Source: Psychroflexus lacisalsi
GTDB lineage: Bacteria > Bacteroidota > Bacteroidia > Flavobacteriales > Flavobacteriaceae
Direction: 5' to 3'
NCBI RefSeq assembly: GCF_020164495.1
Contig: NZ_JAIQYZ010000005.1
Coordinates: 62,001-126,000 of the forward strand
Length of the DNA: 64,000 nt
How positions within the stretch are numbered: position 1 is the first letter of the stretch; each line of letters starts with the position of its first letter. This document shows, one piece after another, positions 54,439 to 63,166 of this stretch. Made by a program: the position numbers and the translations under genes. Below the pieces are notes generated by a model. It worked only from the letters and a program-made list of their open reading frames with translations, was not told the origin of the DNA and searched no databases.

Positions 54439-55897
54439 GAGTATTGGATTTTGGAAATTTTAGTGTAAAGATAATGCCTTCATCAGGTTTTGAAGTCAGT
54501 TTTATATCTCCTTTATAAGTTTCAACAATATTTTTTACCATACCCAAGCCTAATCCCATGCCGCTGGTTTTAGTGGTAAATCGTGGTTCGAAAATACGCT
54601 CCTGCAAATCTTCAGGAATACCAACTCCATTATCTTCTACGGTTATAATCGCATTTTCTTCTTCAGAAAAAATATTTACTGAGATGATTGGGTTTTCCAA
54701 ATGTTCAGTTGCCTGAATAGCATTTTTCACCAGGTTGGTGATGATTCTAATTAACTGACTTCGATCAAATTCAATCTGAATGTTTTGTTGTTCAGAAGAA
54801 AATTGAATTTTGTTATCGTTGAAAATATCCAGAGCCAGTTTGATGATTTCAACAGCATTTAAGTTTTCATTCTGTTGAGCTGGTAATTTTGCGAAGTCCG
54901 AAAATGCCCCAGCAATAGCGCTTAAATTGTCAATTTGCTGAATGATGGTTTTAGAAAATTCCTTAACTCTAGTCTTTATATTTGGGTCGTTTGGATCAAA
55001 TCTTCGTTCGAAGCTTTGCATGCTCAAGCGCATAGGAGTAAGAGGGTTTTTAATTTCGTGAGCTACTTGTCTTGCCATTTGCCTCCAGGCCTCTTCACGC
55101 TCGGTTTTAGCGAGCTTTAAAGCGCTTTCTTCCAACTCGTCAATCATATCGTTATAAGCTTTTACTAGAGGTTTAATTTCATAACTTATCTCCTCATAAG
55201 ATATTTTGGGATTGGATTGATCTAGTCTGGTTTTGGTGATTTTTTTGCTGATGCTCTGCAAAGAACTTGTAATATATTTAGATAAAAAATAAGCTAATAC
55301 AATTGCAGAAATCAGCATAAATAAATAGACTTGAGACAAAAGCATAAGAAAATCTCTAAGCTCTTTTTGTAAAAATCCATCATCTTCGATGTAAGGTAAA
55401 TTTAATATCCCAATCGGTTTGAAATAATTATCGAGTATGTAGGTGTAAGAGGACTGGTAATTTTGATTATCTAATTTAAAATTTTCAACGTATTTCTTTT
55501 CACTAGAATTCTGAAGCGCCTGTACCTTTTCTGGATTCATTTGAGTTTCCAGAGAATCCATATAAAAGGTCGCAATGGAAGATTTAAGCAAATTTCCCTC
55601 AAGATCATAAATATTAATTTCAGTATTATGAATGTCTTGGATCTCGTATATTTTTTCTTTAAAAATGAGAGGTAAACTTTTGGTCTCTACTGGATAAGTT
55701 GTGGTCCTGAGGACGTAATTGATATTGGCCCTTATCGCATTCTCCTTTCGGTTAAGTTTTTCTCCATGTAATTCTTTGGCTTCTTCTTTAAATTGAAAAA
55801 TAGTTACCCCTGCAATCAGTACAGAAGCTCCAACAACCAAAGCAATCATGGAGATAAAAATTCGAGTTCGTAAGGATCGCCTGTAATTGAACATCAT
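54428..55897 (-). CDS. Membrane sensor histidine kinase, orphan
   Basis: The 489 residues contain a span at about 12-34, a periplasmic sensor region of about 150 residues, a second span near 185-208, a HAMP-like linker, a HisKA domain with phospho-acceptor histidine in VAHEIKNPLTPMRLSM near 283, and a HATPase with ITNLVKNAIQATE, DNGVGIPEDL and the GMGLGLGMVKN lid. The layout is like NtrY-type kinases. No response-regulator gene is nearby. The start overlaps the hemJ stop as ATGA. Signal unknown, possibly redox or haem status from context only. Confidence 0.93.
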   Translation of the reverse strand: MMFNYRRSLRTRIFISMIALVVGASVLIAGVTIFQFKEEAKELHGEKLNRKENAIRANINYVLRTTTYPVETKSLPLIFKEKIYEIQDIHNTEINIYDLEGNLLKSSIATFYMDSLETQMNPEKVQALQNSSEKKYVENFKLDNQNYQSSYTYILDNYFKPIGILNLPYIEDDGFLQKELRDFLMLLSQVYLFMLISAIVLAYFLSKYITSSLQSISKKITKTRLDQSNPKISYEEISYEIKPLVKAYNDMIDELEESALKLAKTEREEAWRQMARQVAHEIKNPLTPMRLSMQSFERRFDPNDPNIKTRVKEFSKTIIQQIDNLSAIAGAFSDFAKLPAQQNENLNAVEIIKLALDIFNDNKIQFSSEQQNIQIEFDRSQLIRIITNLVKNAIQATEHLENPIISVNIFSEEENAIITVEDNGVGIPEDLQERIFEPRFTTKTSGMGLGLGMVKNIVETYKGDIKLTSKPDEGIIFTLKFPKSNTHDI

Positions 55898-56439
55898 GAG
55901 GAAGATTTTCGGTTTCTAAGGCGTTTGTACAATTTAATCCCAAGCATCAGTACAACACCAAGACCAATTAAACCTATAAGACCCCAAATCCAGTTGATTG
56001 CACTTTTTAAAATGACCAAGAACACAATAGCAAATAATATAAGCGTAGCGCCTTCATTCCAAAAACGCATCCCATTGGAAGTCCACCTAATATCGTCCTT
56101 TTGAAACTGCTTAAATATGAAATGATTTTTGATGTGGTAAGCGAATAGTAAAACAACGAAAGCAAGTTTCACATGCATCCACCCTTGCTCCAACCAACCC
56201 GGAACGAGAATCAAAAGCCAAATGGCGAAGATGGTTGCCAGAATTGCAGATGGCCAGGTGATGATGTACCATAGGCGTTTTGCCATAATTTTGAGCTGTT
56301 CACTCAAAATATCGGCATCAGGCTGTGATTTTTGTCTAGCTTCAATGTGATAGATGAAAATTCTTGGAATATAGAATAAGCCTGCAAACCAAGTGATTAC
56401 AAATATGAGATGTAGCGATTTGATGTAGTTATATTCCAC
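55894..56439 (-). CDS. hemJ: HemJ-like protoporphyrinogen oxidase (CopD family)
   Basis: HemJ is a small integral-membrane enzyme that oxidises protoporphyrinogen IX to protoporphyrin IX. The 181 residues have five predicted spans. The conserved histidine is in YIKSLHLIFVITWFAGLFY near residue 10, and the conserved lysine is in WMHVKLAFVVLLFAYH near 88-103. The setting with hemH, hemB and hemE supports the haem role over a generic CopD annotation. First gene of the hemJ-kinase-hydratase-hemB(-hemE) transcript. Confidence 0.85.
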   Translation of the reverse strand: MEYNYIKSLHLIFVITWFAGLFYIPRIFIYHIEARQKSQPDADILSEQLKIMAKRLWYIITWPSAILATIFAIWLLILVPGWLEQGWMHVKLAFVVLLFAYHIKNHFIFKQFQKDDIRWTSNGMRFWNEGATLILFAIVFLVILKSAINWIWGLIGLIGLGVVLMLGIKLYKRLRNRKSSS

Positions 56440-56473
56440 TTGAAAATATTGAATTTATTGGATCTATTGAATC

Positions 56474-56481
56474 AAATATAA
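56474..56481 (-). promoter_or_regulatory. Candidate -7 box for the hemJ operon
   Basis: The minus strand reads TATATTTG, matching TAnnTTTG, 34 bp upstream of the hemJ ATG. A -33 TTG at standard spacing is not visible. Confidence 0.4.
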
Positions 56482-56591
56482 GCATAACAGTAAGATTTAT
56501 TAATTGAGAAAAAGTTCACGTTAAAAAAGAAAATAGGACAAGGATTCAAAAACTCGGACTTATACTTAATAAATCAACTCAGAATCTAACT

Positions 56592-57962
56592 CTAAGAAGT
56601 TTTCACTTGTGCTTCATCTTCAACAATCAGGGTCGATTTTACTTCTCGTCTAAGGAACAAGCCGGTTATAATAGTGGATATTAAATCTGCTAATGGGAAT
56701 GAAATCCAAACCCCAAATTCTCCGTAATAATTTGGCAAAATCAAAATCAAAGGAATAAATATAAAACCCTGTCTTGATAAAGTAAGAAGTAACGCAGGTA
56801 CTGCTTTGCCAATGGCTTGAAAATAAGCACTCCCTATCAATTGAATTGAAATGATTGGAATAGCAGCAAACACCCATCGCATAGCACTGGTTGTATCGTT
56901 TACAACTTTTTGATCTTGGGTAAAAACAGAAGCTATTTCTCCAGGGAAGATCATAATAATAGCAAAGACTAAAATGGCCATCACCGAAGCATAAAGAATA
57001 GCTTTATTGATACTTTCACGCACACGTGAATATTGATTTGCTCCATAGTTGTAACCAGAAATTGGTAAAAATCCTTGAGTTACTCCTAAAACAGGGAATA
57101 AGGCGAACATAAGCATACGCCCAACGATGCCGTAAACAGCAACAGAAGATTCTCCCCCCAATTCAAATAAAATATTATTCAATAGTAAATACGTCACACT
57201 TACCACAGCTTGTCTGGAAAGTGTAACAAAACCAAGCGCTCCGATTTCTTTCAGAATCGTAAAATCAATTCCAAAATCTGAAAATCTAATTTTCAATTCA
57301 GAATGTTTTGACAAGAAAAACCAGACGATGTATCCTAAACATAAAATGTATGAACCAGTAGATGCCCAGGCAGCGCCATGCATTCCCAAATCCATTATAT
57401 TAATGAAAATATAATCCATAATAAGATTGCCAACAGAAGGAATAATCATGGCCACCATAGCAAATTTGGGTTTACCCTCAGCGCGTATAACGCTATTGCC
57501 CATCATAGCCACCCCAAGCACTGGCACTCCGTACAGGACTATCTTATAATAAATTTTAGCAGGATCGAAAATATCACCTTTCCCCCCAAACGTAGGAATT
57601 AAATCATCCACGAATGAAAGTCCGAAAATGACCATAGTGACAGTCACCAGTAAAGTAATAGTAATTTGATTACCGAAAGTTTTGAGCGCTTTCTTGTCAT
57701 TATTGGCCCCTAAAGCCCGAGAAATAATTGAAGACCCTCCTATTCCAATAGCCATTCCCAGAGCTGCTATGAAGAAAGAAACAGGAAGCACGACATTGAT
57801 CGCCGCTATGCCAATAGAACCGATCCAATTGCCTACAAAAATTGTGTCCACCAAAATATTGATGGACATAACTAAAATTCCAATAGATGCAGGAACGGCT
57901 TGTTTAATAAGCAGCGGACCTATAGCCTTGTTTCCTAATTCTTCAGAGTTAGCTCTAGCCAT
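56592..57962 (-). CDS. MATE-family efflux transporter
   Basis: The 456 residues have two homologous six-helix halves (about 12-235 and 240-445), the MATE pattern, with VDTIFVGNWIGSIGIAAINV near 33-52 in the first half and VYGIVGRMLMFALFPVLGVTQGFLPISG in the second. It probably exports cationic compounds using a Na+ or H+ gradient. It begins 3 bp after the ferrochelatase stop, so both are one transcript. Substrate cannot be read. Confidence 0.9.
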   Translation of the reverse strand: MARANSEELGNKAIGPLLIKQAVPASIGILVMSINILVDTIFVGNWIGSIGIAAINVVLPVSFFIAALGMAIGIGGSSIISRALGANNDKKALKTFGNQITITLLVTVTMVIFGLSFVDDLIPTFGGKGDIFDPAKIYYKIVLYGVPVLGVAMMGNSVIRAEGKPKFAMVAMIIPSVGNLIMDYIFINIMDLGMHGAAWASTGSYILCLGYIVWFFLSKHSELKIRFSDFGIDFTILKEIGALGFVTLSRQAVVSVTYLLLNNILFELGGESSVAVYGIVGRMLMFALFPVLGVTQGFLPISGYNYGANQYSRVRESINKAILYASVMAILVFAIIMIFPGEIASVFTQDQKVVNDTTSAMRWVFAAIPIISIQLIGSAYFQAIGKAVPALLLTLSRQGFIFIPLILILPNYYGEFGVWISFPLADLISTIITGLFLRREVKSTLIVEDEAQVKTS

Positions 57963-57965
57963 TTA

Positions 57966-59000
57966 CTATGCGTTAACCTTTTCATTTTGATGCGCCCATT
58001 CATCAATCCAGCGACTCATGGTTTTTATCCAATCTTCTCTATCGTTGAGACAAGGAATAAACATAAAATCATCACCGCCAGATTCTTCAAAAATCTCTCG
58101 AGCTTCCATATTGATTTCTTCCAAAGTTTCTAAACAATCTGAAACAAAAGCTGGGGATACTACCGCCAACTTTTTAGTGCCTTCTAGACCTAACTTTTCA
58201 ACGGTTCTGTCTGTGTACGGCTTCAACCAAGGGTCAAATCCTAAACGGGATTGAAAGCTCGTACTGTAGGTTCCCTCTTTTAAGCCTAAAGTTTTCGCCA
58301 CGCCACGGGTGGTTTCAAAACACTGGTGTCTGTAACAAAATTGATGTGCTTTGGAAGGCGTTTGGCAGCATGACCCATCTACTTTACAATGCGAATTGGT
58401 GATATCGCTTTTTCTGATATGACGTTCAGGGACTCCATGATAACTAAACAACAAATGATCATAATCAAACTCATCTAGCTTTTCTCCAATACTTCTTGAT
58501 AAAACAGTCACATAGTCCGGATGATTGTAAAAAGGAGGTAGTGTGGTAAACGACATTTCAGGGAAATGTTCGCGTCTCAGCTCCTCAGCCAATACAAGAA
58601 TCGTTTCTGTGGTTGCCATAGCAAACTGAGGATACAAAGGGACTAACAATACCTCATCTACGCCTTTGTCATGAAGCTCCTGGAGGCCAGATTTAATATT
58701 TGGTTGACCGTAGCGCATGGCCAACGAGATAGGAACTGTTGTTTGCTTATCAATTCCCTTCTGTAAACGCTTTGATAACACAATAAGTGGAGAACCTTCA
58801 TCCCACCAAATTTTTGAATAAGCTTCTGCAGATTTTTTGGGTCTTGTATTTAATACAATTCCTTTTACAAGAATTGTTCTGAAAAACTTCGGTAAATCAA
58901 TAACACGCTCGTCCATCAAAAACTCACCCAAATAGGTTTTTACATCTTTGGGATCTGTTGATTTAGGCGAACCTAGATTAACTAATAATACTCCTTTCAT
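57966..59000 (-). CDS. hemH: Ferrochelatase
   Basis: Ferrochelatase inserts Fe2+ into protoporphyrin IX. The 344 residues contain the metal-site histidine in FSYHGVPERHIRKSD near 188, CCQTPSKAHQFCYRHQC near 210 and the glutamate of SPAFVSDCLETLEEIN near 282. The N-terminus MKGVLLVNLGSPKSTDPKDV is family-typical. The several cysteines near 205-222 are frequent in this clade. It is followed by the MATE gene. Confidence 0.97.
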   Translation of the reverse strand: MKGVLLVNLGSPKSTDPKDVKTYLGEFLMDERVIDLPKFFRTILVKGIVLNTRPKKSAEAYSKIWWDEGSPLIVLSKRLQKGIDKQTTVPISLAMRYGQPNIKSGLQELHDKGVDEVLLVPLYPQFAMATTETILVLAEELRREHFPEMSFTTLPPFYNHPDYVTVLSRSIGEKLDEFDYDHLLFSYHGVPERHIRKSDITNSHCKVDGSCCQTPSKAHQFCYRHQCFETTRGVAKTLGLKEGTYSTSFQSRLGFDPWLKPYTDRTVEKLGLEGTKKLAVVSPAFVSDCLETLEEINMEAREIFEESGGDDFMFIPCLNDREDWIKTMSRWIDEWAHQNEKVNA

Positions 59001-59134
59001 GTGCTTATTTTTATCATTTTTAAATGCTCACACCTATTAGTCGGGGGTAAGGGGTAAGTGTCACTCAGTTGATTAAAATTTATTTTTAAGAACCATTTTA
59101 ATCATGTCGGTTTAATTACATTTTCAACAAGTGT

Positions 59135-59161
59135 CAAAATTAAAGCACTTAATTTTAACAA
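59135..59161 (-). promoter_or_regulatory. Candidate promoter for hemH
   Basis: On the minus strand TTG at 59161-59159, a 16-bp spacer, then TAATTTTG at 59142-59135. The predicted leader is about 130 nt. In the 205-bp gap nothing else is recognised. Confidence 0.4.
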
Positions 59162-59205
59162 TAGCTAATTTTGATAGAATGTTATAATAAGTGTAAAGGA
59201 AAGCG

Positions 59206-59685
59206 TTATTTTATTTCATTCAAAAAAAGAACGACTTCTGAAGTCCCTTCGTAGACTTTTATCAATTTATTATCCTTGTTATATAAAAAAGCAGTTGGAA
59301 ATGGACCGACATTAAAAGCATCTGCAAATTTGTAATCTTCATCTCTTAGGATCTCAACATTAACTAGGTTTTGAAGTTTGGGAGCGTGTTGTTCGAAAAA
59401 AGACTGGGTAAGTTGCTCTGTATTTGCTGAAATTGTATAAATCTGAACGTCTGCTTTTTTGATCTGATCCGATTTAAGATTCAAGACCTTAAAAGTATCT
59501 ACACAGTGCCCGCAAGTCGGATTGTAATATATGAAATAATTAAAACTGTTTTCTTTGATATTTTCCTTACTAAAGGTTTCACCATTGAGTTCATATAATT
59601 CAAAATCTACCAAGCGCTCTGGATGGCTTTGAGCTATATATGACTGAGTAATAAATAAACTAAAGACTAATAAAATGTTCTTCAT
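59206..59685 (-). CDS. Secreted thioredoxin-fold protein with CGHC active site
   Basis: The 159 residues have a signal peptide (NILLVFSLFITQSYIAQS) and a thioredoxin/AhpC-like fold with active site NPTCGHCVDTF near residue 55-65 and the cis-proline loop VGPFPTAFLY near 130. It probably acts as a periplasmic thiol oxidoreductase. A likely promoter precedes it. Alone in its transcript. Confidence 0.87.
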   Translation of the reverse strand: MKNILLVFSLFITQSYIAQSHPERLVDFELYELNGETFSKENIKENSFNYFIYYNPTCGHCVDTFKVLNLKSDQIKKADVQIYTISANTEQLTQSFFEQHAPKLQNLVNVEILRDEDYKFADAFNVGPFPTAFLYNKDNKLIKVYEGTSEVVLFLNEIK

Positions 59686-59731
59686 GATGTTATTATGTAT
59701 TGTTAATAGGAAATAATTATAATTTCAGTTT

Positions 59732-59759
59732 CAAAATTAGATATATTTAGATCAAACAA
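59732..59759 (-). promoter_or_regulatory. Promoter of the thioredoxin-fold gene
   Basis: On the minus strand TTG at 59759-59757, a 17-bp spacer and TAATTTTG at 59739-59732. This fits the Bacteroidota promoter; the predicted leader is about 45 nt. Confidence 0.5.
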
Positions 59760-59829
59760 TTTCAATATTTAGACAAACTTAATGTTTCAAAATAGCATCA
59801 TGGTTAAAAAATAGACAGATAGAAAAGGA

Positions 59830-59863
59830 TTGACAACTTTAAAGGCAACAATACTTATGTTTG
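59830..59863 (+). promoter_or_regulatory. Candidate promoter abutting the helicase start
   Basis: TTG at 59830-59832, a 23-bp spacer and TATGTTTG at 59856-59863. The -7 box ends 3 nt before the ATG at 59867, implying a leaderless mRNA if it is used. Confidence 0.4.
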
Positions 59864-59866
59864 TAT

Positions 59867-62323
59867 ATGCCAAAATCTCCCGATATATCCTTATTTACCG
59901 ATTGGTTTGCGTCCAAAGGCTGGACACCATTTGAATTTCAAACTGAAACCTGGCACGCCTTTGCAAAAGGAAAACACGGTCTATTGAATGCACCGACGGG
60001 TAGCGGAAAAACTTATGCGCTTTGGATTCCAATTTTCCTGGAAATTTTGAAACTCAAGGCTCAAAAAAAAAGAAAAGCTTCCACCCTGAAGGCGGTTTGG
60101 ATCACCCCATTACGAGCGCTTTCTATTGAAATACAACAAGCTGCAGAGCAACTTATTGTTGATCTTAATTTGGATCTTAGTGTAGGTATTAGGACTGGAG
60201 ATACCCCTCAGAAAGAACGGGCAAAGCAAAAGCGCAAAATGCCAGACTTGCTTATTACCACTCCGGAAAGCCTACAGTTACTTCTGGCATCCAAAGATTA
60301 CCCCAAAACATTTAAGGATTGCCAGGCTATTGTCGTCGATGAGTGGCATGAGTTGTTGGGCACCAAGCGCGGTGTACAAATGGAACTGGCATTATCCCGT
60401 TTCAAAACCATCAATCCAAAGTTGAGAGTCTGGGGAATATCAGCCACCATTGGCAATCTGGAACAAGCAAGAGATGTATTGCTGGGCGTAGATCCTAAGA
60501 TGCTCAAAAATTCCATTTTAATCAAAGCGGATCTTGAGAAAAATATACACGTCCAAAGCATAATTCCTGAAACTATGGATAAATTCCCGTGGCGTGGGCA
60601 CCTGGGTTTACATCTTCTGGAAGAAGTGGTCCCCATCATCAAAGCCTCAAAAACCACTTTGCTGTTTACCAACACACGGTCACAATGTGAAATCTGGTTT
60701 CAGAAGATTTTAGAAAAACATCCTGAATTTGCTGGAGAACTGGCGATGCATCACGGGAGCATCAATAAAGAAACCCGACTTTGGGTGGAGAGTGCTATCC
60801 GAAATGAAAGCCTCAAAGCAGTGGTGTGTACTTCCAGCTTGGACCTGGGTGTTGATTTTGCGCCTGTGGAAACTATTATTCAAATTGGCGGACCTAAAGG
60901 TGTTGCCCGATTTTTACAACGGGCCGGCAGGAGTGGTCATCAACCTGGTAAAACCAGTGTCATTTATTTTCTTCCCACCCATGCCATTGAATTGATTGAG
61001 GCTTCTGCTCTGCAAAAAGCCGTTAAGTCAAAAACGGTGGAAGATCGTTTGCCTTATCTCAACAGTTTTGATGTCTTGGTGCAGTATTTAACGACATTGG
61101 CGGTATCTGACGGATTTTACCCTAAAAATATTTTTCCTGAAATCCAATCTACCTTTTGTTTTCAAACCATTACTGAAGAACAGTGGGACTGGGCCTTAAG
61201 TTTTATCACTAAAGGTGGAGAAGCACTGCAAACTTATGATGAATACCGCAAAGTGGAAATTGAAGAAGATGGTTTATTTAAAGTCAACCGAAAAGGGATT
61301 GCGATGAGGCATCGCTTACAAATTGGAACGATTGTAAGTGATGCGGTCTTGACGGTGAAATACATGACAGGCGGCTTTATAGGATCTGTTGAAGAATGGT
61401 TCATTTCAAAACTGAAGCCTGGAGATGTATTTACTTTTGCTGGCCGAAATTTGGAATTGATTCGCATCAAGCAGATGCAAGTATTGGTGAGAAAATCCAA
61501 ATCTAAAACCTCCAAAGTTCCCAGCTGGATGGGAGGGAGATTGACGTTGACCTCACAAATGAGTGAACTGCTTCGGGAAGAACTCTATAACCAGGATGCT
61601 GAAGATAAAAGTCCGGAACTGGTGGCTCTTGAACCGATTTTTGAACGGCAAAATCTGGAATCCATCGTCCCCAGACCGCATCAGTTTTTGATAGAAACCT
61701 TTAAGACCTGGGATGGCTATCATCATATATTTTATCCATTTGAGGGACGTTTTGTCCACGAAGCCATGGGAAGTTTACTAGCCTATCGCATCAGTTTGCT
61801 GTCACCGATCTCATTTTCGCTGGCCTTCAACGATTATGGGTTTGAATTGCTTTCTGATCAGCCAGTAGATATGCAATCTGTTTTGGATAATGATTTATTT
61901 ACAGCCGATTATTTGCTGGACGATTTATCCAAAAGTCTTAACGCGACGGAAATGGCCAGACGAAAATTTAGAGATATTTCGGTTATTGCTGGTTTGGTCT
62001 TTACTGGCTATCCTAACAAGCTGATCAAAAACAAGCATTTACAATCCAGTTCGCAGCTGATTTTTGATGTATTCAAAGATTTTGATCCTGATAATCCTTT
62101 GTACCAACAGGCGTTTACGGAAACGTTTGAACATTCACTGGAACAAGGGCGATTGCAAAAAGCTTTGGAACGCATTGCCACTCAGGATATCGTCTGGAAA
62201 ACATGTAAAAAACCAACTCCGTTTTCTTTTCCTATCATCACTGACCGATTAAGAGAAAAATTGTCTTCTGAAAAACTGAGTGATCGCATTCAAAAGATGA
62301 TTAAGAAGTTACAGAAGTCGTGA
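59867..62323 (+). CDS. Lhr-like DEXH helicase of the ligase-associated DNA damage response family
   Basis: A large superfamily 2 DNA helicase of the Lhr group, in many bacteria encoded with a DNA ligase and a phosphoesterase for repair. From the ATG at 59867 it has 818 residues (a TTG two codons earlier is possible but not needed). Landmarks are Walker A NAPTGSGKTYALW near 43, DEWHELLGTKRG near 157, motif III ISATIGN near 190, and motif VI LQRAGRSGHQPG near 353, followed by a long C-terminal Lhr core. The usual partner genes are absent downstream. The stop codon is inside a tandem-repeat array. Confidence 0.92.
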   Translation: MPKSPDISLFTDWFASKGWTPFEFQTETWHAFAKGKHGLLNAPTGSGKTYALWIPIFLEILKLKAQKKRKASTLKAVWITPLRALSIEIQQAAEQLIVDLNLDLSVGIRTGDTPQKERAKQKRKMPDLLITTPESLQLLLASKDYPKTFKDCQAIVVDEWHELLGTKRGVQMELALSRFKTINPKLRVWGISATIGNLEQARDVLLGVDPKMLKNSILIKADLEKNIHVQSIIPETMDKFPWRGHLGLHLLEEVVPIIKASKTTLLFTNTRSQCEIWFQKILEKHPEFAGELAMHHGSINKETRLWVESAIRNESLKAVVCTSSLDLGVDFAPVETIIQIGGPKGVARFLQRAGRSGHQPGKTSVIYFLPTHAIELIEASALQKAVKSKTVEDRLPYLNSFDVLVQYLTTLAVSDGFYPKNIFPEIQSTFCFQTITEEQWDWALSFITKGGEALQTYDEYRKVEIEEDGLFKVNRKGIAMRHRLQIGTIVSDAVLTVKYMTGGFIGSVEEWFISKLKPGDVFTFAGRNLELIRIKQMQVLVRKSKSKTSKVPSWMGGRLTLTSQMSELLREELYNQDAEDKSPELVALEPIFERQNLESIVPRPHQFLIETFKTWDGYHHIFYPFEGRFVHEAMGSLLAYRISLLSPISFSLAFNDYGFELLSDQPVDMQSVLDNDLFTADYLLDDLSKSLNATEMARRKFRDISVIAGLVFTGYPNKLIKNKHLQSSSQLIFDVFKDFDPDNPLYQQAFTETFEHSLEQGRLQKALERIATQDIVWKTCKKPTPFSFPIITDRLREKLSSEKLSDRIQKMIKKLQKS

Positions 62324-62404
62324 GTCGTGAGTCGTGAGTCGTGAGTCGTGAGTCGTGAGTCGTGAGTCGTGAGTCGTGAGTCGTGAGTCGTGAGTCGTGA
62401 GTCG
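62316..62404 (+). repeat. Heptanucleotide tandem array, unit GTCGTGA
   Basis: Twelve perfect GTCGTGA units from 62317 plus a partial unit to 62404, about 89 bp without a mismatch. The TGA stop of the helicase gene is in the first unit. It stands in a 252-bp intergenic gap. Confidence 0.95.
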
Positions 62405-62458
62405 AAAATTGAAATAACAAATTTGAGATTACAAGTTTTAGATGTGAAATTTAAAATA

Positions 62459-62575
62459 TTTTCCACGCCGACTTCAGTTGAAACTTTACACTTTAGGCGC
62501 TGGATGAAGTGAACAGCAACATCTAAGTTGGATATCGTAAAGCATCTAAACTAGCAGAGGCAAATTCAGAAAGAA
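62459..62575 (+). repeat. Degenerate interspersed repeat B, copy 2
   Basis: ACGCCGACTTCAGTTGAAAC at 62465 and the following 75 bp align to copy 1 at 51469 with a few small gaps. It follows the heptamer array and abuts the pncA stop. No intact frame is seen. Confidence 0.5.
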
Positions 62576-63166
62576 CTAAATAATTTCCACTCCCTTCGCT
62601 TTCAATTCTTCTTGTTGTTGTTTGAATTTATCCTGATCCAAAGCTTTGGTCGCCTGTTCTATTAACCTGACTTTGAAGCCTTCCTTCAGCGCATCTTTGA
62701 TGGTGAAATACACGCAAATATCTCCGGCAAGTCCGCAAACATCTAAGGTTTCACAACCTTTTTCTTTAAGATAGCCAGACAGACCAGTTGATTTTTTGTG
62801 ATGATTATCGTAAAAAGCACTGTAGCTATCGATTTTGGAATCGGTTCCTTTTCTGAAAATAGCCTCGATGCAATTGGTTCTCATGTTGGGATGGAACTCA
62901 GCGCCTTTTGTACTCTGGACACAGTGCTCTGGCCATAGCGTCTGGTCATAACCATCGATTTCCTTCTTTTCGAAAGGTTTTCGACCCTCATGATTGGAAG
63001 CAAAACTCATGTGATGTTCTGGATGCCAGTCCTGAGTTGCCAAGACGAGGTCATACTGAGGTTGAATGAGATTGATGTGAGACACAATCTGGTCGCCGTG
63101 TTCTACCGCCAATCCTCCACCGGGCATAAAATCGAGTTGCGCGTCTACGATGAGTAAGATTTTCAT
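62576..63166 (-). CDS. pncA: Nicotinamidase
   Basis: PncA deamidates nicotinamide to nicotinate in the NAD salvage pathway. The 196 residues have the catalytic aspartate in IVDAQLDFMPGGGLAV near 7-22, metal-binding histidines in DWHPEHHMSF near 47, the conserved TLWPEHCVQSTKGAEFHP stretch near 90, and the nucleophile cysteine in GLAGDICVYFTIKDAL near 145. Its ATG overlaps the pncB stop as ATGA, so the two are translated together. Confidence 0.95.
   Translation of the reverse strand: MKILLIVDAQLDFMPGGGLAVEHGDQIVSHINLIQPQYDLVLATQDWHPEHHMSFASNHEGRKPFEKKEIDGYDQTLWPEHCVQSTKGAEFHPNMRTNCIEAIFRKGTDSKIDSYSAFYDNHHKKSTGLSGYLKEKGCETLDVCGLAGDICVYFTIKDALKEGFKVRLIEQATKALDQDKFKQQQEELKAKGVEII

Noticed and set aside
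60298-60675. Minus-strand open frame of 125 codons within the helicase gene
   Set aside because: Shadow of conserved helicase motifs on the opposite strand; no independent support.
62316-62404. CRISPR-like array
   Set aside because: The repeat is a 7-bp head-to-tail unit without spacers and there are no cas genes.
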